Source: Gammaproteobacteria bacterium 39-13
Lineage (GTDB): Bacteria > Pseudomonadota > Gammaproteobacteria > Berkiellales > Berkiellaceae
DNA length: 45,604 bases
Assembly (NCBI GenBank): GCA_001898235.1
Contig: MKTN01000052.1
Coordinates: 1 to 45,604, forward strand
Direction: 5' to 3'
The number at the start of each line of letters is the position of its first letter. Within the stretch, counting starts at the first letter, position 1. Below are positions 15,633-24,392 of the stretch, piece by piece. Below the pieces are notes generated by a model. That model ran no database searches, was not told the origin of the DNA, and worked only from the letters and a program-made list of their open reading frames with translations. Position numbers and translations under genes: made by a program.

Positions 15633-16115
15633 CTATTTAGCAGCCCTTTCCTTCATGGATAAGGTGAGCATAAAACGAGCAACAGGTTCATCTCCTGAGA
15701 TTGAAGGAGTTGTTGCTATCACATGCACTTGAACATTTTCACGGTCATGACTTTCCAATGCTTTCTTTATTGTATTAGCAACCAGCGCACCCTCAGCACA
15801 AGTAAAATAAACATCTGCTTCAGGGCGTTTTAAAAATTCAGCCTGAAAATCTTTAAAGACAAATGAAATTTTACTGATATCTTTTTTCAACAGATGCATC
15901 ATTTGGATGCCACCAGCAATATCCGCCCCCACAGAGAGAACACCAAAGTACATTGAATTAAGATGATTCTTGGTGCGTCTTCGTAAAGCAATTTTTATGA
16001 CTGCTCGTTCGTTATTTAACTCCAAGATCTTAGGCCGCAACCAAAATATCATTGGGATCTTGAAAAAACCAAAAACCCATAGTTTTAAAGTTGCTCCCCA
16101 AAGTGTCTTTTGCAT
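15633..16115 (-). CDS. DUF4442 hotdog-fold protein, putative thioesterase
   Basis: This 160-residue protein starts at an ATG after AAGGG. Motif RRRTKNHLNSMYFGVLSVGA followed by DIAGG is the recognisable core of PF14539 (DUF4442), relatives of PaaI-type acyl-CoA thioesterases. The N-terminal part, LWGATLKLWVFGFFKIPMIF, is the hydrophobic entry helix common in this family. The Asn-His in KNHLN corresponds to the hotdog active-site region. The substrate is unknown. It is divergent from the SDR gene at 16185 with a 69-nt spacer, a pairing that could serve lipid metabolism. Confidence 0.8.
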   Translation of the reverse strand: MQKTLWGATLKLWVFGFFKIPMIFWLRPKILELNNERAVIKIALRRRTKNHLNSMYFGVLSVGADIAGGIQMMHLLKKDISKISFVFKDFQAEFLKRPEADVYFTCAEGALVANTIKKALESHDRENVQVHVIATTPSISGDEPVARFMLTLSMKERAAK

Positions 16116-16184
16116 GTGAACCCTTTTTAATGTTGATCCCTTCTAGTAGTATATAGTTGTCTAGTACAAACTCCACCAATAAAA

Positions 16185-17003
16185 ATGAAAAAACTCCAAG
16201 ATAAAGTGGTTCTCATTACAGGAGCCTCCTCCGGCATTGGCGCAGCATTAGCAGAAGAATTTGCTCAAAAAGGTGCTAAGCTAGCGCTATTAGCCAGGCG
16301 TTTTGAACGTTTGCAAGCCCTTGTTGAGAAAATACAAGCCACTGGTGCAAAGGCCACGGCTTTTGCTAGTGATGTAACAAACATGGAAAGCTTACAATCT
16401 ACAGTGAGCCAAACTGAACAACAACTAGGACCAATTGATATTGTTGTGGCGAATGCTGGGTTTGGTGTGGTGGGTGATTTCGAGAGACTCACCGTTGAAG
16501 ACTATCAACGTCAATTTGAAACCAATATTTATGGCGTTTTAAAAACGATTTATGCCACGCTTGATTCTCTTAAAAAAACGCAAGGCCGTCTTGTTTTAAT
16601 AGGAAGTGTTGCGGGCTATATCACGACCCCTAAAGCATCAGCGTATGCGATGAGCAAATATGCATTGCGCTCTCTTGCTGAAGGCTTATACGCGGAACTT
16701 GCGCCCTATGGAATAAGTGTCACACTCATCAGTTCAGGATTTGTCAAAACAGAAATTCGCACAATTAACAATCAAGGTGTTTATCAAGCCAATCTCAAAG
16801 ATCCTATTCCCACTTGGTTACGGATCAGTGCGCTTAAAGCCGCTCAACTCATTGTTAAAGCCACTATTTCACGCAAACGAGAGCAGATCCTTTCATTCCA
16901 TGGGAAAGTAGCTCTGTTCATCAATTGGATGTTTCCAGGATTACTTCCCCATATTTTTCGCTGGCGACGTTTACGAAAACGCAAATCTTCGTTGCAGCAA
17001 TAA
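16185..17003 (+). CDS. Short-chain dehydrogenase/reductase
   Basis: This 272-residue classical SDR has TGASSGIGAALA (NAD(P) binding, residues about 11-22), NAGFG, Ser in IGSVAGY and the catalytic YAMSK. An Arg follows the first Gly-rich loop (ARRFERL), favouring NADPH. The C-terminus has a hydrophobic FINWMFPGLLPHIF and a basic RWRRLRKRK, suggesting peripheral membrane association, as in 3-ketosphinganine-reductase-like and DltE-like SDRs. The substrate is probably lipid-like but unproven. No good Shine-Dalgarno precedes the ATG. Confidence 0.85.
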   Translation: MKKLQDKVVLITGASSGIGAALAEEFAQKGAKLALLARRFERLQALVEKIQATGAKATAFASDVTNMESLQSTVSQTEQQLGPIDIVVANAGFGVVGDFERLTVEDYQRQFETNIYGVLKTIYATLDSLKKTQGRLVLIGSVAGYITTPKASAYAMSKYALRSLAEGLYAELAPYGISVTLISSGFVKTEIRTINNQGVYQANLKDPIPTWLRISALKAAQLIVKATISRKREQILSFHGKVALFINWMFPGLLPHIFRWRRLRKRKSSLQQ

Positions 17004-17004
17004 A

Positions 17005-17517
17005 TTATATATTTCCAGGTCCAGATCTTCGGCGTGCTTGCATGCCTTGTCCATGATTCGTTGGAAGCGTTTGCCCATGCGAATGATGATGAACAACTAC
17101 GGCTCCTCTAGGATGTCCACTACTTCTACTTGCGTTAAAGCTTGGTGTAAAAGAAGAAGAATGATGACTATGCGCTACATGCGGCATATGATGCGTGTTT
17201 TTTTTCAACACGACGTGAGGAGCATGTAATCCTGGCGCATGATGACGTTTCACCACAACAGCTTTAGGCGTAGGGACCACTGGCGCTGGAGACGTTGCCA
17301 GCACAGCAACAGGCACCACCGGGACTGGAGGAATAACAGCAGGCCCTGTAAACGGCGTTTGTCTTACTATAACAGCAGCAGGTACGGGAATAGGTTGCGC
17401 ATTCACCGCAACCTGTGATGGCGTTGGTTGACGAGACACAACAACCGTCGTTCCATGAGAAGGAGTTCGAGTATCCACTATCACGGTCGTTTTAGGTTTA
17501 TTTCCAAAATTTAACAT
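17005..17517 (-). CDS. Pro/Val/His-rich low-complexity protein
   Basis: The ATG at 17517 lies 8 nt from AAGGAG; an ATG at 17523 is too close to it. The product is 170 residues with no signal peptide. It begins MLNFGNKPKTTVIVDTRTPS. It continues with Pro/Val/Ala repeats (VIPPVPVVPVAVLATSPAPV) and ends in a His/Ser/Gly-rich tail with clusters such as HHMPHVAHSHHSSS and VVHHHSHG. No family is recognised. The His clusters could bind Ni, Zn or Cu. The stop codon is directly adjacent to the convergent SDR gene end. Confidence 0.65.
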   Translation of the reverse strand: MLNFGNKPKTTVIVDTRTPSHGTTVVVSRQPTPSQVAVNAQPIPVPAAVIVRQTPFTGPAVIPPVPVVPVAVLATSPAPVVPTPKAVVVKRHHAPGLHAPHVVLKKNTHHMPHVAHSHHSSSFTPSFNASRSSGHPRGAVVVHHHSHGQTLPTNHGQGMQARRRSGPGNI

Positions 17518-17763
17518 CGTCATTCTCCTTGAATTAAATTATTTTTACCGCGCGTTGAAATTATCAATTGATTTATTTTGCGACAAGCAAAATGTAACAA
17601 CACAAGACCAGTGGTAAATCCGAGCAGATAAGCAACCTTACACGCTTTGTATTTTTATTTGCTATAAAGTTAACTTAATAAAACTTAATGATTCAGTTTG
17701 GGAACAGAACACTATAAAATTGAATGCGATATTTAAGCTCATGAACTTAGCAAGGAACTTATT

Positions 17764-18972
17764 ATGATAATTCAACCTAAAATCCGGGGATTTATTTGCA
17801 CAACAGCACATCCACTAGGTTGCAAACAAAATGTCCTTGATCAAATTCAATATGTTAAACAGCATGCCAAAATGAAGGCAGCCCCGAAAAAAGTATTGGT
17901 CATTGGTGCCTCAACAGGTTATGGCTTAGCCAGCAGAATTGCCGCAGCATTTGGCTCACAAGCTCAAACGATTGGCGTTTTCTTTGAAAAAGCAGCCGAA
18001 GGTAAACGTACAGCATCTACTGGCTGGTATAATAGCGCCGCTTTCGAAGATGCAGCACATCAAGCAGGGCTTTACGCTAAAAGCGTTAACGGCGATGCTT
18101 TCTCTGATGAAATCAAAGAACAAACTATTCGCCTTATTCAACAAGATTGGCAGGGTGAAGTTGATCTTGTTATTTACAGTCTGGCATCACCGAGACGCAC
18201 CGATCCCAGAACAGGACAAACATTTAATTCTGTTTTAAAGCCTATTGGCCAAAAATATACCAGCAAAACCGTAGATGTGATGACCGGTCAAGTCAGTGAT
18301 ATTTCGATTGATCCTGCCTCTTCTCAAGAAATTGAAAATACTGTTGCTGTCATGGGTGGTGAAGATTGGGAACGATGGATGGATGCGCTATTAAAAGCGA
18401 ATGTTCTTGCTAAAGGTGCAATGACGGTAGCTTATTCATACATTGGACCTGAATTAACTTATCCTATTTATCGTGAAGGAACCATAGGAAAAGCTAAGGC
18501 ACATTTAGAAGAAACGGCTAAAGTATTAACCCAAAAGCTTGCTGAACTTCATGGCCATGCTTATGTTTCTGTCAATAAAGCCTTAGTCACTCAAGCTAGC
18601 GCAGCCATTCCTGTGGTACCACTTTATATTTCTTTGCTTTACAAAATCATGAAAGAACAAAATCTCCATGAAGGTTGCATCGAACAAATTACCCGTTTAT
18701 ATAATGATAGCCTCTACAGTGGCCATCAACCTGCAGTGGATGATAAAGGCCTCATTCGATTAGATGATTGGGAAATGAAACCTGAAGTCCAATCGAAAGT
18801 TAATGCGTTGTGGAATGAACTTAATAGCGAGAATATTAATTCATTGACTGATCTCAAAGGCTATCGTCATGAATTCCATCAATTGTTTGGCTTTGAATCA
18901 CCCAATGTTGATTATACTGCGGATGTCGAACCCGATGTGCAGATCCCATCGTTGGAAGTGGAGCAGGTTTAA
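17764..18972 (+). CDS. fabV: Trans-2-enoyl-CoA/enoyl-ACP reductase FabV
   Basis: This 402-residue protein, the usual FabV length, reduces the enoyl double bond in the last step of fatty-acid elongation with NADH. It begins MIIQPKIRGFICTTAHPLGC, typical of the family. The cofactor loop GASTGYG (48-54), SLASPRRTDP and the active-site region ELTYPIYREGTIGKAKAHLE are present. FabV enzymes are known to be naturally less sensitive to triclosan than FabI. AAGGAA precedes the ATG. The gene is alone, and a REP-like hairpin follows it. Confidence 0.95.
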   Translation: MIIQPKIRGFICTTAHPLGCKQNVLDQIQYVKQHAKMKAAPKKVLVIGASTGYGLASRIAAAFGSQAQTIGVFFEKAAEGKRTASTGWYNSAAFEDAAHQAGLYAKSVNGDAFSDEIKEQTIRLIQQDWQGEVDLVIYSLASPRRTDPRTGQTFNSVLKPIGQKYTSKTVDVMTGQVSDISIDPASSQEIENTVAVMGGEDWERWMDALLKANVLAKGAMTVAYSYIGPELTYPIYREGTIGKAKAHLEETAKVLTQKLAELHGHAYVSVNKALVTQASAAIPVVPLYISLLYKIMKEQNLHEGCIEQITRLYNDSLYSGHQPAVDDKGLIRLDDWEMKPEVQSKVNALWNELNSENINSLTDLKGYRHEFHQLFGFESPNVDYTADVEPDVQIPSLEVEQV

Positions 18973-18997
18973 TCCTCTACTCCCCTTCTTTCTTATC

Positions 18998-19036
18998 CCC
19001 TCTCCCACTTGTGGGAGAGGGTTAGGGTGAGGGTGA
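18998..19036. repeat. REP-like hairpin with GGGTGAGGG tail
   Basis: CCCTCTCCCA (18998-19007) and TGGGAGAGGG (19012-19021) form a perfect 10-bp stem with a CTTG loop. The tail TTAGGGTGAGGGTG follows. The same CCCTCTCCC/TAGGGTGAGGG module is a widespread extragenic repeat in proteobacteria. It sits between the converging fabV and L,D-transpeptidase genes and may also stop transcription. Confidence 0.7.
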
Positions 19037-19043
19037 ATGCACA

Positions 19044-19619
19044 TCAAGGCCTGATCTCGACTTTTGTCCCAACATCAATATACGGGTACACTTCTGTGAT
19101 CTCTTCATTTGTGACAGCAATGCAACCTAATGTCCAATCTCTTAATCGATGTTTTTCACCAAGAAAACCTTGCGCTCCCAAACCATGGATCATAATCTCA
19201 CCCCCAGGATGCACTCCCTTCTCTGCTGCGATTTTACGATCAGCTGTTGACGGATAAGAAATTTTAATCGAAAGATGAAACCGACTTTTAGGATTTTTCG
19301 CTACAATTTTGTACATGCCTTCCGGCGTTTTTCCATCGCCCTGTTCTGTTTTATGCCCCACAGGAGAAAACCCTAAGGCTATCCGATAAACTCTTAAAGG
19401 TTTATCCTTATGAAAGACTGTCATCTGACGCTTTTTCTTCTCGATAAGAATATAATCAATTTTAGAAAGCTTAACAGGTGGCGCTTTAGGTATTGCTTGC
19501 TTTTGGGGTGATTCAACTTCTTTGGTCATGTAAAAATAACGATAGCCGAGATATCCTACTAACCATAGGATTACTATCAAAAACAAAAATTTAATGCAAA
19601 AAGCCACTTTAGCGCGCAT
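19044..19619 (-). CDS. L,D-transpeptidase (YkuD/ErfK family)
   Basis: This 191-residue protein has an N-terminal membrane anchor (residues about 8-30) and a periplasmic catalytic domain. It begins IDYILIEKKKRQMTVFHKDK. The YkuD signature is complete: IMIHGLGAQ with His145, then RDWTLGCIAVTNEE with the catalytic Cys166. Such enzymes make 3-3 peptidoglycan cross-links or attach proteins to peptidoglycan. Legionellales and Coxiella relatives use many of them. A LysM domain is absent. The gene appears monocistronic. Confidence 0.92.
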   Translation of the reverse strand: MRAKVAFCIKFLFLIVILWLVGYLGYRYFYMTKEVESPQKQAIPKAPPVKLSKIDYILIEKKKRQMTVFHKDKPLRVYRIALGFSPVGHKTEQGDGKTPEGMYKIVAKNPKSRFHLSIKISYPSTADRKIAAEKGVHPGGEIMIHGLGAQGFLGEKHRLRDWTLGCIAVTNEEITEVYPYIDVGTKVEIRP

Positions 19620-19722
19620 AAAACCACTTTAATAAATAAAACGAAATAAAAATGACTTACTCATAACAATCGATTAGCGAAGGCGTGAGCCTAAAATTTT
19701 CGAGTGTGAAGAGTATTATAGA

Positions 19723-20358
19723 CTAATATTTTTGTTGCAACTCAAGCAATTGGTTATTATCATGGATCTCCAATCGCTTCAAAAAAGACATCCCCAATAA
19801 TATTTCAGCAGGAGAGTCCCCTTCTACGACCACTGCAGGCACATCATACACTCGAATGGCACCTAACGATACTTCAGGCAATGAAATAAGATAGGCATTT
19901 ACTTTGCCATTAGCGGTGTCGACTTGTGTAGGCTTTCCTTTGGTATAATCTATCTCCAATGATTTAGCTTGATTTGCATTTATTGCGACTAAAGTTGCCC
20001 CGGTATCAACAATAAAATTCACCGAATGATCATTAATCTTGCCAGTGGCGCGATATAAACCGCGACTATCTTGTTCAAGACGTACCATGGGTTTAGCTGC
20101 AGGCGAAAAATGTGTGCTAATTTGACTACCCATTTTAAAATCTTGAGGTTGACCGTTGATCTCAAGCGTACAATGATCACTGTCAGCGTTTAAAACCTTG
20201 ATACCATCAAAGGCTTCTCCGACTCTAAGCACTTTGGTCTCACCATCTACTTCCATCACCACTTTATCTTTAGTCAATCCTAAGATTTGAATATCACTTG
20301 CTAGTGCGCTAAACATTGTTGCAGATAGTGTTATGATTAAAAACAAAGACCTGATCAT
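19723..20358 (-). CDS. Secreted retropepsin-like aspartic protease (TIGR02281 type)
   Basis: This 211-residue protein has a signal peptide (cleavage near SALA-S, residue 20). A small N-terminal SH3-like region (KDKVVMEVDGETKVLRVGE) precedes the protease domain. The clan AA core is evident: NFIVDTGATLVAIN with the catalytic Asp118, and the second hydrophobic-hydrophobic-Gly element EILLGMSFLKRLEI. Single-domain members dimerise like retroviral proteases. A periplasmic proteolytic role is likely; the substrate is unknown. Confidence 0.85.
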   Translation of the reverse strand: MIRSLFLIITLSATMFSALASDIQILGLTKDKVVMEVDGETKVLRVGEAFDGIKVLNADSDHCTLEINGQPQDFKMGSQISTHFSPAAKPMVRLEQDSRGLYRATGKINDHSVNFIVDTGATLVAINANQAKSLEIDYTKGKPTQVDTANGKVNAYLISLPEVSLGAIRVYDVPAVVVEGDSPAEILLGMSFLKRLEIHDNNQLLELQQKY

Positions 20359-20634
20359 GTATTCTCTTATCTTAAGAGCAAATATACCATTTAGTTTATA
20401 ACGAACAATCCTGTAAAAAGCTTTATTTTTTAATCTGCTAAAACTATAGCCACAGCAACTGGGTGTGCATAAAAGTACATCAGGATTGCGGATAGCAAAG
20501 GCCTCCAGAAGACTCAGGCGCGAAGACTATAGCCTGATTAATGGTACCTAAGATAAGCCAATCAGCCTCCCTCTTTTCTCTCATCTTTATTAAAATAATG
20601 AAGGATGATCCCTAGTCGGTGAAGGTACACGCGA

Positions 20635-21051
20635 ATGAGCTCAACACTTGCAAAAAATGTAAAAAAAATTCTCCATTTTCCGCTTGATGCTTCTATGCAC
20701 TATCGTAAACTAAAAAGCAGACGGCATTGGATCAAAGGTGATGACATCAGCGAATCAGTGGTCCTACAATTTATTCGTGCGCTTATTCATAATAACTTTC
20801 CTGCTGTAATCGATTTGGTTGAACAACATGGCGATCATCTTGTCACCGTGCATGGCAATTATTTCACCTTACCTTTGCATATTGCTGGTCAACACTGCAA
20901 CATGGGGCTTATTAATTATTTGTTAGAAAAAGGGGCTGATCCCTATTTGGCTATCCATCATCCACGATTCCAATATCTCTTTTTTAAAGTGCAAAGATAT
21001 CTTAAATCTATCTGTCACTTTAAACATCAAGTGTTTGATAATCTTGAATAA
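20635..21051 (+). CDS. Short ankyrin-repeat protein
   Basis: This 138-residue protein has a basic N-terminus (LHFPLDASMHYRKLKSRRHW). A degenerate first repeat follows (FIRALIHNNFPAVIDLVEQH), then one clear ankyrin repeat, LPLHIAGQHCNMGLINYLLE ending KGADPYLA. There is no signal peptide. Isolated short ankyrin proteins are common among Legionellales effectors, where they mediate host protein binding; here no catalytic domain is attached. A 276-nt upstream region without a gene separates it from the protease gene. Confidence 0.75.
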   Translation: MSSTLAKNVKKILHFPLDASMHYRKLKSRRHWIKGDDISESVVLQFIRALIHNNFPAVIDLVEQHGDHLVTVHGNYFTLPLHIAGQHCNMGLINYLLEKGADPYLAIHHPRFQYLFFKVQRYLKSICHFKHQVFDNLE

Positions 21052-21105
21052 TCACTTCAGAAAGTTCGCTATGAATTAATGAAAGAATTGAATACTGTAG
21101 AGAAA

Positions 21106-21143
21106 GGCTTTCCTACCTCTTTTATTTAGAAGTAGGAGAAGCC
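21106..21143. terminator. Terminator between the ankyrin gene and nusB
   Basis: GGCTT-TCCTAC and GTAGGA-GAAGCC form a long, slightly bulged stem with an intervening CTCTTTTATTTAGAA loop. It sits between converging genes ending at 21051 and 21167. Confidence 0.5.
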
Positions 21144-21166
21144 AAGAATTGATAAAACAGGATGAG

Positions 21167-21634
21167 CTAAACGCCAGCAACTTCTCTTTCACGAACCACT
21201 TTTGCCGCTTTATCCAAAACACCATTGACAAATTTATGGCTGTCCTGTGCACCAAATTGCTTCGCTAGCAAAATTGCTTCATTAATGATCACTTTATAGG
21301 GGATCTCTAATCGTTCTTTGAACTCGTAGAGCGCTATCCATAATATGGCATGCTCTATTGCATGCACTTCATGTAAGGGCCTATCTAAGTGAGGAACTAT
21401 CAAATCATCAAGCACCCCAAACTGATGGCTAATATTGAACAATAATTCATGCAAGTAGTCCTTATCAAAAGAAATCTTGATAGGCTCTTCCATGCTGTCT
21501 TGCTCAAAATGAAACGTACCTTCACGCAGATCTTCTTCAATTTTAGTCAAAGAATTTCCGGATAATTGCCATGCATAAAGGCCCTGTAAGGCCGCCCACC
21601 GCGAACCATGGCGGCCATGTACTTTTTTAGTCAT
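21167..21634 (-). CDS. nusB: Transcription antitermination factor NusB
   Basis: This 155-residue all-helical protein has the NusB hallmarks: RHGSRWAALQGLYAWQLSGN at the start, DYLHELLF in the middle, IEHAILWIALYEFKERLEIP, then VIINEAILLAKQFGAQDSHK and FVNGVLDKAAK. It binds boxA RNA with NusE (S10) to promote antitermination in rRNA operons. The start overlaps the ribH end by 8 nt, and it is the last gene of the glyA-nrdR-rib operon. Confidence 0.95.
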   Translation of the reverse strand: MTKKVHGRHGSRWAALQGLYAWQLSGNSLTKIEEDLREGTFHFEQDSMEEPIKISFDKDYLHELLFNISHQFGVLDDLIVPHLDRPLHEVHAIEHAILWIALYEFKERLEIPYKVIINEAILLAKQFGAQDSHKFVNGVLDKAAKVVREREVAGV

Positions 21635-22106
21635 TGATTTTGCCTAATAAATTAATCATTTCAATTAATCCCATTGCGGCCTCACTCCCTTTATTGCCTG
21701 CCGTACTTCCTGCACGTGCCACCGCTTGCTCAATCGATTCAGTTGTTAATACGCCAAATGTCATTGGAACATTGGTAGCAAGCTGCGCCTGTAAAACACC
21801 ATTAGCACATGCACCAGCAACATATTCAAAATGTGCCGTCGCACCCCGGATCACTACACCCAGCGCAATAATGCCTGCATAGCGCTTTGTTTGGGCAAGA
21901 TTTTGGCAAGCCAAGGGGATCTCATAAGCCCCAGGAACGCGAACAATCTCGATGTCACCTGCTTTCACGCCGTGACGTACTAATGCATCCATCGCTCCAC
22001 TGACAAGTCTATCTACAACAAACTCATTAAAACGTGAAGCAACAATTGCAATATTTCCTTTAGGAGTATAAAAATCCCCTACAATTTCACGCGGTTTCTG
22101 TTCCAT
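21627..22106 (-). CDS. ribH: 6,7-dimethyl-8-ribityllumazine synthase
   Basis: The ATG at 22106 (GGAG about 10 nt upstream) gives 159 residues; longer in-frame extensions to 22223 run inside ribB and are rejected. The sequence has IAIVASRFNEFVVDRL, VRVPGAYEIPLACQ, the catalytic-loop region GVVIRGATAHFEYVAG, VPMTFGVLTTE and the C-terminal GNKGSEAA. It condenses the RibA/RibD-derived pyrimidine with the 4-carbon product of RibB. It overlaps the 3' end of ribB by 20 nt and nusB by 8 nt, showing translational coupling. Confidence 0.96.
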   Translation of the reverse strand: MEQKPREIVGDFYTPKGNIAIVASRFNEFVVDRLVSGAMDALVRHGVKAGDIEIVRVPGAYEIPLACQNLAQTKRYAGIIALGVVIRGATAHFEYVAGACANGVLQAQLATNVPMTFGVLTTESIEQAVARAGSTAGNKGSEAAMGLIEMINLLGKIND

Positions 22107-23235
22107 ATATTTTATTCTCCAGCTGATGATGACCTTCAAAAGGGTGGTATTCTGAAACTTCCAACCCAAACCCAGATAAAGCGCAATAATGCTTTTTAGA
22201 GCCCAAAACACGGATTCTACCAAATCCGAGCAAAGATAGGATCTGTGAACCTACGCCTATTAAACGCCACTCTCCGGTTCCAGAAGACAGCTCGGTCGTC
22301 GGGTGTGAAAGTTTATTGATGCGCTCTAAAAGACTACCAGATTGCGATTGAAGTTGTTCTAAAAGCACTATCGCTCCAGATCCCTCTTCGGCTATCTTTT
22401 GCATGGCCAATTCCAGTGGCCAACGTTCTTTACTACCCCATTCGGCAAAAGGGATATCTAAAAGGCGATCATTTAGGTGAACACGCACCAATTGTGGTTT
22501 TTCTTTTTGCGGCTTTCCGTAAAGCAACGCAAAATGATGCTGCAGGGTAATCACATCTTGAAAAGCAATAAACTCAAAATGACCAAATGGCGTAGGATAA
22601 GGTTTACGCAAGATCTCTTTCAAAGTGGGCTCTAGACGCAAGCGATATCGAATAAGATCAGCAATTGTGCCTAATTTTAAATTGTGCGTTTTAGCAAATT
22701 CTTCTAATTGCGGACGTCTGGCCATCGAGCCATCTTCATTTAAAACTTCACAAATGACAGCGCCTGGCGTTAACCCGGCTAAACGGGTTAAATCTACACT
22801 GGCCTCGGTGTGACCTGCTCGCACTAAAACGCCACCAGGTTGCGCCATAATCGGAAAAACATGCCCAGGTTGAGAAATGTCTTCTGCTTTGGCCATTGGT
22901 GCAATGGCTGTCAAAATGGTATGCGCTCTATCTTGGGCAGAAACCCCCGTAGACACGCCTTCTGCGGCTTCAATGGAAACCGTAAAATTTGCCATGAAAT
23001 CTGAATAGCTAGGCACCATTAAAGGTAAACGTAATTGCTCACAACGCTCTTTAGGCAAAGGTAAACAGACTAATCCACGCGCAAAACGCATCATGAAGTT
23101 AATATGTTCAGGCGTTGCCTTTTCGGCAGCCATGATGACATCGCCTTCATTTTCTCTATTCTCATCATCCATCATGACAACCATTTTGCCTTGGCGGATA
23201 TCTTCAATTATTTCTTCAATATGATGGATTGTCAT
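22087..23235 (-). CDS. ribB: 3,4-dihydroxy-2-butanone-4-phosphate synthase with degenerate GTP cyclohydrolase II half (RibBX type)
   Basis: This is a 382-residue protein. Residues about 1-205 are a full DHBP synthase, with DDENRENEGDVIMAAE, MRFARGLVCLPL, GVSAQDRAHT and the catalytic GHTEASVDLTRLAGL; it converts ribulose 5-phosphate to DHBP and formate. The remaining part has RibA-like length and fold cues, for example ELSSGTGEWRLIGVGSQIL. It lacks the RibA zinc/catalytic segment (HSECLTGDVFGSxRCDCG): at that place the sequence reads VRVHLNDRLLDIPFAEWGSK. It therefore should not make the pyrimidine precursor, and a separate RibA must exist elsewhere. Similar RibBX proteins are known in proteobacteria. 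The start overlaps the ribD stop by 4 nt (ATGA). Confidence 0.9.
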   Translation of the reverse strand: MTIHHIEEIIEDIRQGKMVVMMDDENRENEGDVIMAAEKATPEHINFMMRFARGLVCLPLPKERCEQLRLPLMVPSYSDFMANFTVSIEAAEGVSTGVSAQDRAHTILTAIAPMAKAEDISQPGHVFPIMAQPGGVLVRAGHTEASVDLTRLAGLTPGAVICEVLNEDGSMARRPQLEEFAKTHNLKLGTIADLIRYRLRLEPTLKEILRKPYPTPFGHFEFIAFQDVITLQHHFALLYGKPQKEKPQLVRVHLNDRLLDIPFAEWGSKERWPLELAMQKIAEEGSGAIVLLEQLQSQSGSLLERINKLSHPTTELSSGTGEWRLIGVGSQILSLLGFGRIRVLGSKKHYCALSGFGLEVSEYHPFEGHHQLENKIYGTETA

Positions 23236-24392
23236 GTTGTTCTCGCAAAGTCACTTAATTTAACTACCAAGCGTAGATCTGATCCCACTTGCTCCATTTC
23301 AGCAAAAGCTCCCGCTATATGATCGGCTAGTTTAGAAATGCCGGGGATATGTATCATCCCTTTCGCTTCAGAGCCTAAGAGCTTCGGTGCAATATACAAC
23401 AAAAGTTCATCTATCAAGCCTTGTTGTAATAATGCCCCCATCAAAGTGGGTCCAGTTTCTACTAAAACATCATTGATTTCTCTTTCTCCTAGCCAATGCA
23501 TTAATGCCAGCAAGTCTACATGGTTTTCTTTTTCTGCTAAGGCAATGCACTCGACTTGTGAACGATGTGCTAAAGGTAATGCATTTATCCATTCTTTTTG
23601 TTTGGAAGAACAAAGCGTGCTTGTTGTTGCAACCACCGTTCTACCTGGTTGGCAAAAAATTTCTGCTTGCGCTGATATTGATAGCTTTGAATCAACAATC
23701 ACTCTTAATGGCTGCTGAAAAGAAATCTCTGGTAAATCTAAGGTTTTCATTTGCCTAACGGTGAGTCGACAGTTATCCTGTTTCACCGTTTGGCTACCCG
23801 TTAAAATTGCACCACTTCTTGCTCGCCAATATTGCACATCTGCTCGCGAATCTACAGAGGTTATCCATTGGCTTTCCCCATTTGCCATCGCAACACGGCC
23901 ATCTAAGCTCATGCCAATTTTGCCTCTAACATAAGGCCGTTGCCGTTGCATCCGCGAAAAAAAGCCTTTATTTAAGCTTTGTGCTTCTTGTTGTAATACG
24001 CCAACTACAACTTCAATGCCAGCGGCTTCCAAAGCCCGAACACCTTTACCTGCAACCTTGGGATTAGGATCTAACGTCGCAATCACCACTTTTTTAATTT
24101 TTGCTTCAATGAGCGCATGAATACAAGGAGGTGTACGGCCAACATGAGCACAAGGTTCTAAGGTTACATAACAAGTTGCGCCTACCCCCTCGCCTTTGGC
24201 ATCCTGCAGCGCATTCACCTCAGCGTGCGCACAGCCAGTTTGCCAATGACACCCTTGCCCGACAATATGACCCTCTTTAACTAAAATACAGCCGACACGA
24301 GGATTAGGATGTGCTGTATATTGGCCAAGCGCTGCAAGTGCTAACGCTTGGCGCATAAAATCAAAATCTATATTACTAGGTGCAGCTTTCAT
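23232..24392 (-). CDS. ribD: Bifunctional pyrimidine deaminase/reductase RibD
   Basis: This 386-residue protein catalyses the second and third steps of riboflavin synthesis. The deaminase domain has zinc ligands H56 (CAHAEVNA), C81 and C90 ([13 protein letters not shown]). The reductase domain includes [20 protein letters not shown], then [12 protein letters not shown] and [20 protein letters not shown]. It overlaps nrdR by 17 nt at its start. The normal gammaproteobacterial order would place ribE next, but ribB follows directly. Confidence 0.96.
   Translation of the reverse strand: MKAAPSNIDFDFMRQALALAALGQYTAHPNPRVGCILVKEGHIVGQGCHWQTGCAHAEVNALQDAKGEGVGATCYVTLEPCAHVGRTPPCIHALIEAKIKKVVIATLDPNPKVAGKGVRALEAAGIEVVVGVLQQEAQSLNKGFFSRMQRQRPYVRGKIGMSLDGRVAMANGESQWITSVDSRADVQYWRARSGAILTGSQTVKQDNCRLTVRQMKTLDLPEISFQQPLRVIVDSKLSISAQAEIFCQPGRTVVATTSTLCSSKQKEWINALPLAHRSQVECIALAEKENHVDLLALMHWLGEREINDVLVETGPTLMGALLQQGLIDELLLYIAPKLLGSEAKGMIHIPGISKLADHIAGAFAEMEQVGSDLRLVVKLSDFARTT

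Noticed and set aside
20359-20634. Small RNA gene in the spacer before the short ankyrin gene
   Set aside because: A TCAGGC/GCCTGA stem at 20514-20537 is present, but no promoter-terminator pair or known RNA family could be recognised.
22107-22223. Longer N-terminus for ribH
   Set aside because: The in-frame extension lies inside ribB and encodes a hydrophobic stretch absent from lumazine synthases. The ATG at 22106 has its own ribosome-binding site and matches the family start.
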